Shown one piece after another: positions 48,001 through 60,035 of a stretch of 64,000 nt of DNA. How positions within the stretch are numbered: the first letter of the stretch is position 1; every line of letters begins with the position of its first letter. Location: the NCBI GenBank assembly GCA_037576195.1, contig CM075102.1:40730745-40794744 (forward strand), read 5' to 3'. The position numbers were made by a program, and so were the translations under genes. The notes beneath the pieces are model-generated. The model was given only the letters and a program-made list of their open reading frames with translations. It searched no databases and was not told the origin of the DNA. Origin of the DNA: Phytoseiulus persimilis (lineage: Eukaryota; Arthropoda; Arachnida; Mesostigmata; Phytoseiidae).

Positions 48001-49128
48001 CCGCTGGTTGCCAGTCTCTTCCCGACTATCATCATCACCCGCCGACGGACCCCTCTAATTTTCAAGACACCTCCGGAGATTTCGTGTCGACAGAAGGTTG
48101 CGCCGCCGAGATCCGCTACTGTCTTTCGAGTGGAAATCAGTTTCCCTCGGCTCCTCTTTACTCTATTCCTGCTTTATTGGTTCGGAACGACCCGATGGTC
48201 GAGGATGGATATCGGAAACGGTCTCCCGAGGAGGCGCCTTTATTGGCCACTGTGCCAACAATCCGGCGTTGACCACCGTTCCGAGCACACGGGACAGAGG
48301 CTTGTTCCAATACTCGTAAACTGTCTCCAAACAAAGACAGACGGCGCGAGGTTCTCGCGCCGGAAATTCCGAATCCTCGTTGGCTGTCGTCCTTTTTTCG
48401 TCGTCCACGCGACACAAAGACGGAGCTTCGTAGCTACCTCAATGCGCGCCTCACGCCGGGAATTCCAAGAGCGCTCCAGAGAAAGGATGTAGCCGCATAA
48501 AGCTCCCCGGCAAGGACGAACGAAGAGCTCCGTCGAGCTCGGAGAATGACTCGAGTCATGCCTGGAAGAGCAGAACCTAAAAGTTTCCCAGAACTAAACC
48601 CTCGACGCTTATCTTTCCTTCCCCGCTTCTCTAGTAGTGTCTCCCCGATTCTTAGGCTCCGATGTAGATTCAGGAGAGATAAAAGTGTTTTGGGGAGAGC
48701 GGGCCCCGCGATGCTTCTGGGAAGCGTTCTTCCATGGAATACTTTTTGTAATCTCGTCATCCTCCTCCCACTCAGACATGAAGTCCTCCGTAGTAGTTTT
48801 GGATTCAACGTCCGCCTCGTGGCTCTGAGCAACGGATTGAGAGCTTTCCACGCCGCGCGGCTCTTCGACGGGAGAGCGAGCTGCCCACGCTGCTAGATTC
48901 AGGAACGCTTCCCATACAGTGACTGGCTCTGAGTCAGAGGTTTACAGTGGGTGGCAGACTGGCAGCTCCATGGAAAAATGCACGATAACATCACAATCTC
49001 GATAACGAGGCGGATGGTAAATTAGCCAGATTGGGTTATAAAACGCTTCCGAAGCTAGGAACAGCAGCCCTAGCAGGCACTACAGCGGAGACAGTGGCAG
49101 ATTGGAGTAAGCCAAAGTTTGTTTTCTA
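42030..49128. other. Long stretch without a confident gene
   Basis: About 7 kb. A 218-aa minus-strand frame (42614-43270) has no domain. A minus-strand B-box-like GGTTCGAATCC at about 42409-42419 has no full tRNA around it. On the minus strand a frame over about 48609-48930 reads VWEAFLNLAAWAARSPVEEP, then an acidic Ser/Thr-rich tail (DFMSEWEEDDEI). It looks like a coding exon, but I could not complete a gene around it. Confidence 0.35.
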
Positions 49129-49132
49129 ATGA

Positions 49133-49147
49133 GGGGGGGGGGGGGGG
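49133..49147. repeat. Poly(G)15 homopolymer run
   Basis: Fifteen consecutive G. It encodes the polyproline end of a minus-strand open frame (49126-49329). The run length may be unreliable in the assembly. Confidence 0.9.
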
Positions 49148-52100
49148 CGTCCGGCGGAAAACCTGTTGTTCTGCTTGAGGTCCTCAGGAGCACTCTGGAG
49201 CGATTTCTGGCGGCTCACAACAGCTTGCAGTTGTGCACCTTTTCGCATAGCTCTTGCGAAAGCGCTGAACCACGTTTCGGATTTGACGGGAACATTTGCT
49301 GGGGAGTGACTCTTCTCGGCTTGGCACACACATCACGAACTGAATCGCGCGATTCAGCTTTCAAGGTGGACGTGACCAAGTTGAGATACGGGGAAGAAAA
49401 ACATTGGGTCGGCTTCCTCGTAGCTCACCGTCATCAAGTTATCTGTGAGATGCGCGCAAATTTTCGCTGAGTGCACATTGCATCGAATTTACTGAATGTC
49501 ACGGCGCTTGTTGGAGCCCGCAAACCGCCTCTTGACTCAATCCAGATCGACTTATATGGGAAGAGCTTGAAGCCGTGAATTTTCATTGGACAAGTGCGGC
49601 ACATCACCAATGCTTCCTTGAGGAAACGGCAATCTCGTGAGCGCGGGTCACCTGTCTTTTTGGGTGAGTTTTTAGAGCAGCTGTACCTGCGGAAGGGGCG
49701 ATGCGGCGATCGAGATCCCTGGATGCAGCTACCGGGGCACACCGGCTGAAGATAGCCCGTCCGAAATGCGAAAAATGATTGATTCGTAGATAGATGCGAA
49801 GCAGACCTCCGCCGATTGACGGAAACGCCATCGGGGGCTTTCAGACGCCTGAGTCTGATGTCACAAACGCAGGCTTGCTGCTGGTCGGAGCGATAGATGA
49901 GTGAGAGGTAGCTCGTCTGTCGCTGGATCGCCACCCGGGAGGAAATGAATTGGGCCATCACTGACCGACTGTCTGCTTCCGTATGGCTTCCGGAAACGTT
50001 GGCGACAGCGGCGCTGTTAGCTCCGCGGCGTCAATAGTGAAGGACCATGATATCGACGTTGAACTAGTCACGAAATATTATGGCGGACATATGTCACGCT
50101 CAGGTGACACGTGAAGCAGAAAGGCAAGGAAACAGGAATCAGATCAACCGAAGGAAAGGCTCGCTTGTGAATGACAGATACGCCCGTTGGCGCCACCAAA
50201 ACCACCAGCTCTGCAGATGCTCGTGGTTCAGAGGATCGATGCTCGGCTCACTCTTCGAACGCCGGAAGTCACCCTTTACCAGATGACAAAAGCTCAACAT
50301 GAGAGTGGCGGCGATGAATGGCTGCGGCCCTCACTGTCGCGACGGACAACGGCTGTCCTCTCCTTTATACTTGGTCCGCTAGACTGGGCAGGAAGAGCAA
50401 AAGAAAAGGAGTAGAGGCAGATGTTGGAGACGGTCATGAAAGGACCCGTTTTGCACTCTAATGTCATCAGCGGCCAGCGTCGGTATGTGTCACAGGAGCT
50501 TTGCAAAGGACGTAACGCTGGAGTCTTTCCGCTGGCTAATGCTTCACAACTCACTTTTGGAGATTTAGATCGTCATGAGCCAAGACGAGTCGGCTCCCAG
50601 TTCGTACCGTCGAACTCCGCTGCGTTGGACTCTGAGAAAAAACGTCTTCGTAGCTTTGAACACACGCTATGCAGATCGCGTATCCTCCGCCGACCTTGGC
50701 TGCTGCTCGTGCTTTTTGTTGGTCGGATCGACCGGAGCCGGAGGTCAAATCCTAACATATTGCGTTGCCTTCGCCGCGATGATCGCGTGATGCCGCGTTC
50801 CACCTGAGTAGCCGTTGTTCCTCCCGGCCGGAGAGGGCGGAGGAACGCAAGGAAAAATATTCTCATCCCTAACGAGGGCGATGGGAGACATTGGTTCGAG
50901 AAACTTTTCGAAGGCGAGACGGGAATGCTGCAACAGCTTGAGGAGACCGTGGAAGCCGAAGGGAATAACGAGACCGTCGGCAGGGAAGAGAAAGTCCATC
51001 AAATGCAAAGTAGACCGACAAGAATCGGAACGTCTATCAGCCGCTGACGTCCAATGTATTGGAAGCGAGTGGGAAGTTTTTCGTTCGTCGCGGAACATGT
51101 GGTGGTGGACCAAGAGGCCAAAAACCTCATCGAATGCACGCCTTCCCCAACCTAGTCGGCGCAAGCGCTTCAAGGCCCACAAAGCAAATGCAGGATGGGT
51201 TCCGACAAAAGCGATGATGAATTGAGCAGAATCTGAAGAGAGATCGGACAGAATCACTGATAAGTCTGACAGAAGCGGTGTTGGAGGAACCAGAGCAGAA
51301 TAACACTCTGAATAAGCAGGCAACGACGAACAGCTCATGCGGGGCGTCGAGAGGGAAACTCTTCTTTGTCCGAGGAATAGCGAACGGTTCTTCCGGTACG
51401 AACGCAGACAACTTTGGCCGCCTTCACGCCCATGGCAAGGGGTCCCTTGCCCCTTTTCTCGCTTGATAAGGGTCATCTGTTCCCTCAAGTTTGCGGGTGG
51501 TTATCGAAGACGTCAGGCAATAATGTGATTACCCTCCGTGTTGATATGCTCTGCCCCGCGAGATTTAATGCCGGCAAGCGTGGCAGACAGGCGAGCAACG
51601 TACAAGGCGAGCAGACGAGCGGGCGGGCACCCTCGAACGTTCGACAGGATCGATGAAACTTTCTCTGGCGTACGGACGTTAAATCCAGCAAGGGTTCAGG
51701 ACCTCAGAGCAGGCCTTCCACGGAACAGATCAAATATGTACCTGTTGTGCGCTCTCGCAGGACGCCGAGCAACGAGATCCTTTGTAGACAGAGAGAGAAA
51801 AACGCGGACTCACCAAGAACACTGTTCGATTTCCGAGTTTTTCCGTCTCGATGTCCTTCTCCCTCGCAGAATTCTCCGACTCTTCGATGTTGGAAGCTCC
51901 GAGCCAAGTCTTCCGAATTTTGACTTCAGCGCTGAACAGCCACTTCAGCGCTTCGAGCAGCAGAGCGGACCAGCACAGGAATAAGAATGTCGATGTGTTT
52001 GCGAATCTGCTCAAACCTCGACGAGCGAGGCTGAGATCTGTGTAGTCTGAATTCGATGAAACCACGAAACGACAGCATCATCCAGCTGTTGGGCCAATGT

Positions 52101-55100
52101 ATTAGGATCGTCTCGGGCAACATTGAAGACAAGACTGCGGATACTCCAGAAAACGCTCCTAACATTCGGAAGAGGTCGGCGTTGTTATTGGTGCACGTTA
52201 TGCACTCAGAGGATGCGTCCAAGATGGCGTCGACTCATCAGAAGCTTTGACAATGTTGACAGCGGAGCGAGTTGCGTACGATGACGTAGCCGACACAGCT
52301 CCTCCGAAAATGCTCAGAAATCTGAGGGAATTCGCGGTAGAGCGGTATGAACTTGAACGTTTGCTGCTCGGAGTATTCTTTCGACCGGGTTATGAGAAAC
52401 TGTTAAGTGGTTGCCGGGAATGAGCCGTAGGATTGAGTAGCTGCGATTCACAACCTGATGAAATAGCTCGATTGATGGAGAGTGCCGGTAATCAAGAGGT
52501 CATCAACTGGCGTGCCCCTGCTCTCGGCTCTGAAGAGAACACGATTAGACCTCTAGACGCTACCTTATATTCTTGCGCAAGCCATTCTTCATACACAGAT
52601 ATCGGTACAAAGGAGCTACCATGATGATAACCCCCCTCCCTTCCATGAGTTGTCAAAAAATTTTGGTTCGTGTCGTCGGTGCGTCGGCGGCGATGATGGT
52701 GATGGAAGAAATGGGGCACCGTCTCTGTTGTACCTATATGCGAGCCGGATCTTTCCGGAAACCCGGAACGACGAGGGCTCGTCGAACTCATAGACGCGAC
52801 AGCAGCACAGCTCCTGCGAGGGAAGCGCGAGTGGCGACCACTCTGATTGCACGCTCGTCGAGCACCACGCGTCATTTCGATGCGTTCGCACCACGCCAGA
52901 AGGAGTTGGACAAAGTTCAGCTGGTCAAATTTCCACCAAGCACAACAGCAACGATCCGGTTTTGAGCGAGTCCTTGCGAAACCTGGCCCACACAGATCTC
53001 CAGTAGGAAGCCACTTTCCTCCCTGGCTTGGTGACACTCAATCTCCTCGACGGCGAGGGATCAGGATGCGACAACGAAAAGAAATATTGGACGGCCGCTG
53101 ATCACTATGAACGACCCGCAACGTCCCTCTCGTGCCCTTAAATTATGTTCATGCCCAGGGAGCTCAAAGCATGGTGATCTATACATATACTAATAGACCT
53201 TCATACATACATACAGTCCCTGTGAGCAGACCGCCTCCTAATTCTCCCAAACGGAAAGACGCAACAAACGCAACAAAAATATCAACGAAACTTCTCCAGA
53301 AACATCCTTGGCGATCGTGCGCAGTGCTGACGCCGACTTTTGGAGTTGGTCAGATGTGAGCATAAGGGGCGCTCCGGGACGCCCCTCTTTTTGACTCATT
53401 CCGAGGATGTTCGGATGTGAGAGCTGTTCGCTGATGATGGAAGCGCGTGTTAGTAACGTTGTGTTCTCTCGGAGACTGTCCCCTCCGGTTCTGCGCTTCC
53501 ACCCGCGAAGCTCCACTGCGTGCGGTCCAGACATCACCGCTGCGTCTAACTAGAAACCGATATATGTTTCCCTTCCCGCCATTCCCACATAGCCGTTAAA
53601 GCGTACATTAGGCAGGGATCGGTCGTTTGTATAACTCTCCGTCTGCCCGCTTATTTTCCGTTCGTGCCCATTCGTTGCGACTCCTTCGCTGCCCGAATTC
53701 CAGGCAGAGGCCTGCTTCTGCTGAGTTTTTCTGTTCTCTTCGACGTTTTTAACTCGACTATTCCCCGGCTAGTCTCTATTCCGGCGCTACGTTCCGGCGG
53801 CAGTGTTCTCCAACCGTCTCCTTCATCCATCCAGTCAATTTTTTCACTCCATCTGCACCGCCGCGCCTCTGTACTCGACAATACTAACCAAAGATGTCGA
53901 CGTCTTCTTTCCAGAGTCGGACGCCTGAGCAGGGAGAACGGCGCAAGCGGAAACCTGATGACGTGTTCAGTTTTGGAACGATATTTCCATCGACCGCACC
54001 ATTCCGCGGTCTCACGCGACATCTACTGCGTAGAGCGGCTTGGAGTCCGGCTCGTCAGTGCGAGGGCGACCAAAGAGAGACGTCAGGGAGTTCGAATCTT
54101 GAGCTGCCCCTTGTGGGCTACCGATCGTTGCTTCTCTGACAAGAGATAATCACAAGGCTCTCGCAGTGACGCTTCCGGGTGGGCAGCATCAGCCGTCCCG
54201 CCCTGAGCCGCGATGAGCAACAGCAGTCGGTCGTTTCCTCATCAGCGTACCTTGTGGTGATCGACATGGGAGCGGCAAGTTCCTCGTTGTGAGGCTTGGG
54301 AAGATATAATAGAGATTGATGTTCTCTCATCACCAGAGCCGCTCTTGAGCACCCAAGCTGAAATCAATTGTTGTTGTCTGAAATGCTCTCCCGTCCTGGC
54401 CATGGTCAGAAAGTTCCTTAAGGGCGTCCTCGAGTCGCCAAAACAACCCACGTCCTCATCGCACTTTGTCACACGCGGTTTAGCTATAACAGGAAGGTTA
54501 TTGTTCGGCGATGCCAATGGCAGGCGTTGCAAACACCTCGTAAAATTGAGCGAGTGAACCAAAATTGCTCCATAAATTACAAAGCGTTCGCGACGTGACG
54601 TCACATCGTAAAATACGGGGACCGCCTGCGTGGAATGAGACACGGTCTAAGTGTGGTAATTTGATTTCATATTCGGCTTCCGGTTTCTGTGGTCAGCGCT
54701 GGACTCTCAACTCGGGATTGAGTCCGGATCGGGAGATGCGCAAGAGCTTCATGGCTCCGAGTTCTAGGCAAAAGTCTCTCAATTTTTCGCTCCTTCCGGG
54801 AGCTTGACGGACGCTCCGTTACCGCAGCCGACGTTATTGACGGCAATTTAACGCTGAAAATTCGCTCTTCTGTCCGATCAGAATGTTGAATACCAGCGGT
54901 CGAGTCCGGTTTACACGATGCATATTCAATCGTTTAAGAACCGAGATGGGACCTGCGTGAAGGAAGAGCATCGAACGAGAGACAAGCGGGGGCGCATGTG
55001 AGAACCGTCTTCGACTCAGCGCCGAAATACTACCGCTCAGCTTCAGTTCAGAATCTTTCCGCCCCCGGGAGTCCACTGCCAGTTTCGGGTTCAGATATAC

Positions 55101-56641
55101 GATTCCGAAAGGGTGGCATCCCAGCATGGAACTGCGGTGCACGTCAAGACCTCCGAATCCACGTAGATTCTTGCTATTCCGCATCCAGGCAGCGATGGGA
55201 TGGGGATCCAAGGTCCCAAGCCGTTTGGCATCGATGAAGCTTCAACAGAGAAGGTGCTCCGGAAAAGATGGTCAAAGTGTTGCTGCTAGTGGGCTTCTGT
55301 CGCCGCCTTCGGTCCCGCCCCGACAGTGGCCGTCCTCTCGAAACGGGGCGAGGCTCTGGTGTGTGTTGAGCACGCTGTCTTGTCGTGCCCTAATCTTCAA
55401 CTAGGCTGTGGGTTAATTATTCATCGAGGGAATTACTTCAACATCGTAATGGATTTGCCGCTTGTGCAGCGTGCGACGTTCTCATTCGACGTTCAGCATT
55501 TAGTTGAGGCTGTTGCTCTACGGTTTTTATCCCACGCTCTTTCGCGAGCGCCTTAGGGTGCAACTAACTGTTCCCATGAGCTCACTGAATATTCTGCAAA
55601 CGAAAACAGGCACAGGGTGGGGCTTCTGAGAGAAACCCCCGTCCAGCTCGAGCTCGGTTGAACCCCGGGCTTGCTCCGGGAGGCCATATCTGAATCAAAT
55701 AGCGATCGAGCGAGGCTTCCGTTCTCTGGTTTAAAGTGAGAAAAACTTCTCTATTTCGATTCCTTATTCATGCATATCGGCTCGAGCTGGGGGTCGCATC
55801 GGGCTTCCGTTCTTTCTCTTCTTTCGGCTCCCAAACGCCCACATCGAGGTACGACGGATCGGGATTCTACGGTTCCCTGTGGGCTAGGCCTTGCGGATTT
55901 CATCGAAAAAGAATTGGAGACGGAACGAAACGAATAACCTGATTCCAACCTTTTTTCCAATCCTCAAGTAGGGGTGAGCCTCTGGGAATCGGTTCCGATC
56001 TGGCTCTCGAGAACTAGCGCGTCCGAACCCACGTTGAACACCCAGTAGACCAGTAGAACGGGCTTCGACAGGCCGGGGAAGGCGATCGTGACGACTGCTA
56101 CGCTCATCTCATCATCACGTCCCTCATGCCGGTCTCCCTCCTGCCTGACGGGTCGCTCGGCGGTGGAGCGGGTCGGCTGGCTGTCTGGCTCCTCACGACA
56201 AGTTTTGTCGCTCCATTAGCTCTCCCACAAACCGAGATCGGACGACAATGAAAGCTACTTGCTCGCTCATTTAGCTTGTTGAAATGAACCGGTGGTAACA
56301 TCAATTCTCAGTGTGCACAGACAACGAAAAAGAGAGAGATGACGCTATGCAAGCGAGATTTTCGGAGCGGCGATGCTCACAGGCTTCCCATGAAATTCTT
56401 GGAGACACGTTGCGGCAACAGTCTCATTCTCCAAAGATATCATCGCGCTGACTGTACAAAATAAGCAGAAGTTAGATGAGAACCTGGGACGAAACCAATG
56501 ACTTTGGAGAATTTCCGCGCTGAACTCCCTATGACATCGGAGACCACAAGGCATTCTCCACCTTCGTTCGTGGGGAAAGACATCGAACTGATATTTTCTC
56601 TTCGCTACCCATGCGCTGTTTTGTACGAATCCTTCGTAATA
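49148..56641. other. Long stretch with several coding-like but unassigned frames
   Basis: Fragments that look coding but do not assemble into a gene. Plus strand: 50575-50790 (MSQDESAPSSYRRTPL...), about 50815-51047 (WFEKLFEGETGMLQQLEETV) and 52056-52250 (64 aa). A 56-aa frame at 52253-52423 starts two bases after the preceding stop. Minus strand: 51730-52065, with one membrane segment then EALKWLF and a good donor (TTG|GTGAGT) near 51812. A plus-strand frame from 53894 opens MSTSSFQSRTPEQGERRKRK with a good start context and could be a first exon. None shows a recognised domain. Confidence 0.35.
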
Positions 56642-58302
56642 CCCCAGAACAGGGGTGGGCAACCTTTCCGGGCGTGGGAGCTACTCTGGGGCTGGCTGAC
56701 TTGCCCGGAGCTACTGCACCTCATAGGCATTCTTGTGCCCAGGATAACTGTTTGAAAGAAATGCAAAGGCTGGCCATTCTTTGGGGGCCAACGCGGTAGT
56801 TTCCCATCTACTACCTCAAAGCGTGCGCCATCGCTTGCAGGGTCTAGGCGTGATAGAATTTCCTGAAAAATATGGAGCATTTTCGCTGATTTCCATCTGA
56901 ACTCCGAAGAAAAGAACTCAGATCTTAGCACCTCTTTCGTCGAGGGGAGTTATTTTTTCGGCCAAGAGATCCCGGAAAAGTTGCAGGAAATGGCTCCGAC
57001 TTGGCCAACTAACGTCAGTGCGGAGAACCGGGCTAGACGTTGCCTCACCAAGCCGACCGTCGGAAAGCTCTCTTTGCGAAGATTTGCCGCGAATTCAGTT
57101 GACCATCTTGAGAGCAACATTCAAAACGACCTCTTTATTGAGTCTTTTGCTTGCTGGTACCCGCTTATGATAGCAACTGATGATGCGCTTTGCAACTTAT
57201 GCGCTTATGATAGGTTGCCGGCAGTGATAGCTCAGGATCCTCGTAGAGAGTCTATATTCGCGGCAGCGAGCAATCGAGCCACTGGTACCCGTGGTGGTGG
57301 AGGCGAGTGCTTGCAGTGGCAATCGAATCTTCTCTATGTTATCCTTGACTGCTTCGACGATGCCACATCTTCGCGCTATTCCTCGCATGATCAGACAGGG
57401 GAAACCATTCTCGCAAAGACCAAAAATTGAGTCCTGTCGGTTATATCCACGGATTCGTCGAGTTGTAGTGAGGATGAGCCGCATTTTCCAAGTAAATACC
57501 CCAGTTGCTGACGGACATCGGTGTCTAGGACTCCGACGCAGCTCTTTACTGTCCTGCGCGACAACTGGAGGTCTCTCAATGCTTGTTTGATGTCATTCCC
57601 ATCCTTGGATTCGGCAAAGAGACTGTTGGAAATCTTCGAGAAAATTTCTTCCAAGAACTCAGCATCGGGGTAGGCTCGGCGTCCCTGCGACACTTAGAGT
57701 GAGACGAGCGTGCTCACGTTTCACTGCATAGCTGTCTCGAAGAATAATTTCTGGGTGGCTGTTCAGCCTTATGAATTCTCTTCTCGCTGATTGGCGATGG
57801 GCGGGGGACTTCGACGGAACATCTCTGTTGGCATTTCCAACATACCTTTCCAGATTGCAGTGCTTCGACTGACGCCGGCATTCAAACAGTAACAGCGGTC
57901 TGCGGAAATATTGGAGGAACGCAGAAATTCTTGAGCTCCGACTCTCCGTGGAAAAAGCTATCTCCTTTTCCTCCGCAAGATTCATTCTACTTCTCTAGGA
58001 AATGGATTATATCTGTCAGTGAGCCTCACGTCTCCATTATTTTGTGTCCGATGGAGGATCCCACAACCTGAGCACAAGTCTGCTCCTGCTCGGGTCGTAC
58101 TGGAATCCGGTCGGAAGATACTTTTGACTACAACCACTCGAGATTTCATAGTTCTGAAAGAGCCGCCGTCTCGATGTTGCTCAGAACCCATGGGAGCCGA
58201 TGAAGGACCGATGAGGACTGGATCGTTGTCAGATCTACTGAAGAGCCAGGGAGGAGCCACCGGTAGCTCCCAACACCCCGGTTGCCCACCCCTGCCCTAA
58301 AA
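56642..58302 (-). mobile_element. hAT-superfamily (Buster-like) DNA transposon, complete ends, inactivated
   Basis: The element spans 56650-58294. Both ends begin with the same 15 bases, CAGGGGTGGGCAACC (right end in reverse complement). A second shared block, GGGAGCTAC, follows about 10 bases on, extending the inverted repeat to some 45 bases with mismatches. Flanks 56642-56649 (CCCCAGAA) and 58295-58302 (CCCTAAAA) form an 8-bp target duplication with two differences. The right copy fits the Buster-type nnnTAnnn preference. The interior carries a broken transposase on the minus strand. At about 1.65 kb it is shorter than autonomous relatives, so internal deletion is likely. Confidence 0.88.
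57391..57985 (-). pseudogene. hAT transposase remnant (ZBED/FAM200-like)
   Basis: Two overlapping frames separated by a frameshift near 57660-57690 carry transposase blocks. First is LRDSYAVKREHARLTLSVAG. Then come PYSDAEF-like RAYPDAEFLEEIFSKI, DLQLSRRTVKSCVGVLD, and SSLQLDESVDITDRTQFLVF. The last matches the family's LDESTD block around the first catalytic Asp. It is followed by further broken frames to about 57197. The C-terminal hAT dimerisation domain is not recognisable. Such elements gave rise to domesticated ZBED5/FAM200 genes in vertebrates; this copy is plainly dead. Confidence 0.8.
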
Positions 58303-59339
58303 CACAATGATAACATAATACAATGAAATAAATCCCTGAGGAGTTTTCGCTTCCAATAGGTCCCATGTCGGGAGAGAACTCCTTCTCATCGACCAGCGCC
58401 GCGGCGGGCCGCGTGCTGTGCGCCTCTGCCACATACTATGGCGTTATGTTCCTCTGAGGCGTCTTCATCACGGGGTTCGAAGGCAATACGAATTTCAGGA
58501 GAAAGGACTCATTCGACTGAGATCTTCCGAGAAACCTACTCCTCCATCGCTTCTGTGTGGTGGCATCGAAACCTCGGATGGCGCCGACTTTTGAACTGTC
58601 GCTGTGTTGGTTATTCTTCGGCACGGCGTGGCTACGTGGGAAGGGTGTGGGGTGTGAGATGGGACTGTCCGTCAACCCGCCGGAAAGTCCGCCGCCTTGC
58701 GTGCATCATCTCGGAGACGTGATTTTGGTCTGGTGGGAAGCACGCCAGAGGCAAATCGGAATGGATGGAATCGGAACGGTATTCGAGGAGGGATAACGAT
58801 CATTTCAGATACTTCCTCTCACGTCGGAGGGGTTCGCGTGCAGAAATTATTCTGCTCCCAGACTCCATCTGCTCATTTCTCCCATCTGTCCATTCTTCCC
58901 TCCTGGTTCCTCCATCGGAGCAGGCTATCGACGGAAATAATAGATTCCGAAAGCATTCCAAACCATTGCTCCAACTGACCTGTTGTCGTTTTTGTTGTCG
59001 TTTTTGTGATTCAGCAGCTATTTGCAGGAACCTTCGAAACAGAGAGACCCCGAGGAACGCTCACGGAGCTGCAACTCGTGAGAATGGACAACGCTGGAAT
59101 CCCCGTCTGAAACGCATAGCCTGGAACTGGAACGCTAGCCAGCTCGATCCAGCCCATCAAGTCGTGGAAGCTACGAGTGATATTCGCGATCGATGCGAGG
59201 AACGATATGTCCTGTTCCTTTGTGCGCTCGCAGCAGCAGCCATGACTGTGCAGATGGTGGGTTTTTCCCGCGTCTCGGTGACGTTCTGAGCGGATACAGA
59301 CACCACGAGTTACGTAATCGAACGTGGGTGTTTCTCTCC
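58303..59339. other. Intergenic stretch with a candidate terminal exon
   Basis: A very strong acceptor (long T-rich tract, TATTTGCAG) near 59027 precedes a short frame: TFETERPRGTLTELQLVRMD then NAGIPV and a stop near 59110. Upstream, a 58578-58796 frame starts with a leader-like MAPTFELSLCWLFFGTAWL. I could not join them in phase with confidence. Confidence 0.3.
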
Positions 59340-59346
59340 TATTTAA
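59340..59346 (+). promoter_or_regulatory. TATA-like box of the 153-aa secreted protein
   Basis: A TATTTAA about 90 bases before the ATG at 59433, with an initiator-like TTCAGGT about 20 bases downstream. Confidence 0.4.
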
Positions 59347-59432
59347 TCCACTCGCGGTTCAGGTAGGAAAGCCGAATGACTCTGAATGTTTCCAACCAGT
59401 GTGCCTAGAAACTCAAGCTGAAATATCTGAAA

Positions 59433-59894
59433 ATGATATCGTTCCCCTTACTTCTGTTCATCACGGCCCTGGCCAGAGCCCAGCTCACTGGGATTAACGT
59501 TCCCAGACCGCAGTGCGTACCATGTCAGCCGAAAGAGCCAATCGCAAAAATCAACTGCAACTGTCGGCGCTTGACAACTATTTCGATCCCAACCATTCCG
59601 GGTGTCAATAACTGCCTGAACATTCTGGCGGTTCTCTGTGCGCCCGGGAACTCAGGCGCCACGATTCAAGATTTCTTGGGTGCGTTGGCCGGTGTTACGA
59701 AGTGTTTTGTGAAATTGACCTCGATAAACGCCAACTACACGGATATCTCGAAAGTGAAAACTCCAGACGGGAAAAGCGGGAAACGGCTCCTGGAACAACT
59801 TCTCGGCGGGGTGGGGAACCTGGTCGACAATCTTCTAGCGGGCTTGCTAGGCAATGGCGATGATGGTGGGCTCCTCGGGAAGATTCTGGGCTGA
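59433..59894 (+). CDS. Small secreted cysteine-containing protein, 153 aa
   Basis: Single exon. The signal peptide MISFPLLLFITALARA precedes a mature part with several cysteines (QCVPCQPKEP, INCNCRR, NNCLNILAVLCAP, TKCFVKL). The C-terminal 40 residues are Gly/Leu-rich and repetitive: LLGGVGNLVDNLLAGLLGNG, then GDDGGLLGKILG. A TATA-like box lies about 90 bases upstream and AATAAA about 135 bases downstream. There are no introns and the C-terminal helix is amphipathic. I do not recognise the family. A cuticle, salivary or antimicrobial-type secreted role is possible, but nothing here decides it. Confidence 0.7.
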   Translation: MISFPLLLFITALARAQLTGINVPRPQCVPCQPKEPIAKINCNCRRLTTISIPTIPGVNNCLNILAVLCAPGNSGATIQDFLGALAGVTKCFVKLTSINANYTDISKVKTPDGKSGKRLLEQLLGGVGNLVDNLLAGLLGNGDDGGLLGKILG

Positions 59895-60029
59895 AGAGCC
59901 TAACAAACTGAGGGCAATCTCTCTACCATACATGTACGCTATTTTCAGCTCCATCGGTGTACACAACAAACTCGTTGTTCATTTATTAATCCTAAGCGTT
60001 AATCATTCATGGAGGATATATCTCCCCGG

Positions 60030-60035
60030 AATAAA
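60030..60035 (+). terminator. Poly(A) signal of the 153-aa secreted protein
   Basis: AATAAA is the first canonical signal after the stop codon, about 135 bases downstream. Confidence 0.5.

Noticed and set aside
50745..51488. A 247-aa minus-strand open frame
   Set aside because: The opposite strand over the same bases reads more like protein (for example WFEKLFEGETGMLQQ), and neither resolves to a gene, so no call was made.
51730..52065. Possible copper-transporter (Ctr) first membrane segment (LLLEALKWLF)
   Set aside because: Only the E-x-L-K element fits. The Met motifs and the second and third membrane segments are not found downstream.
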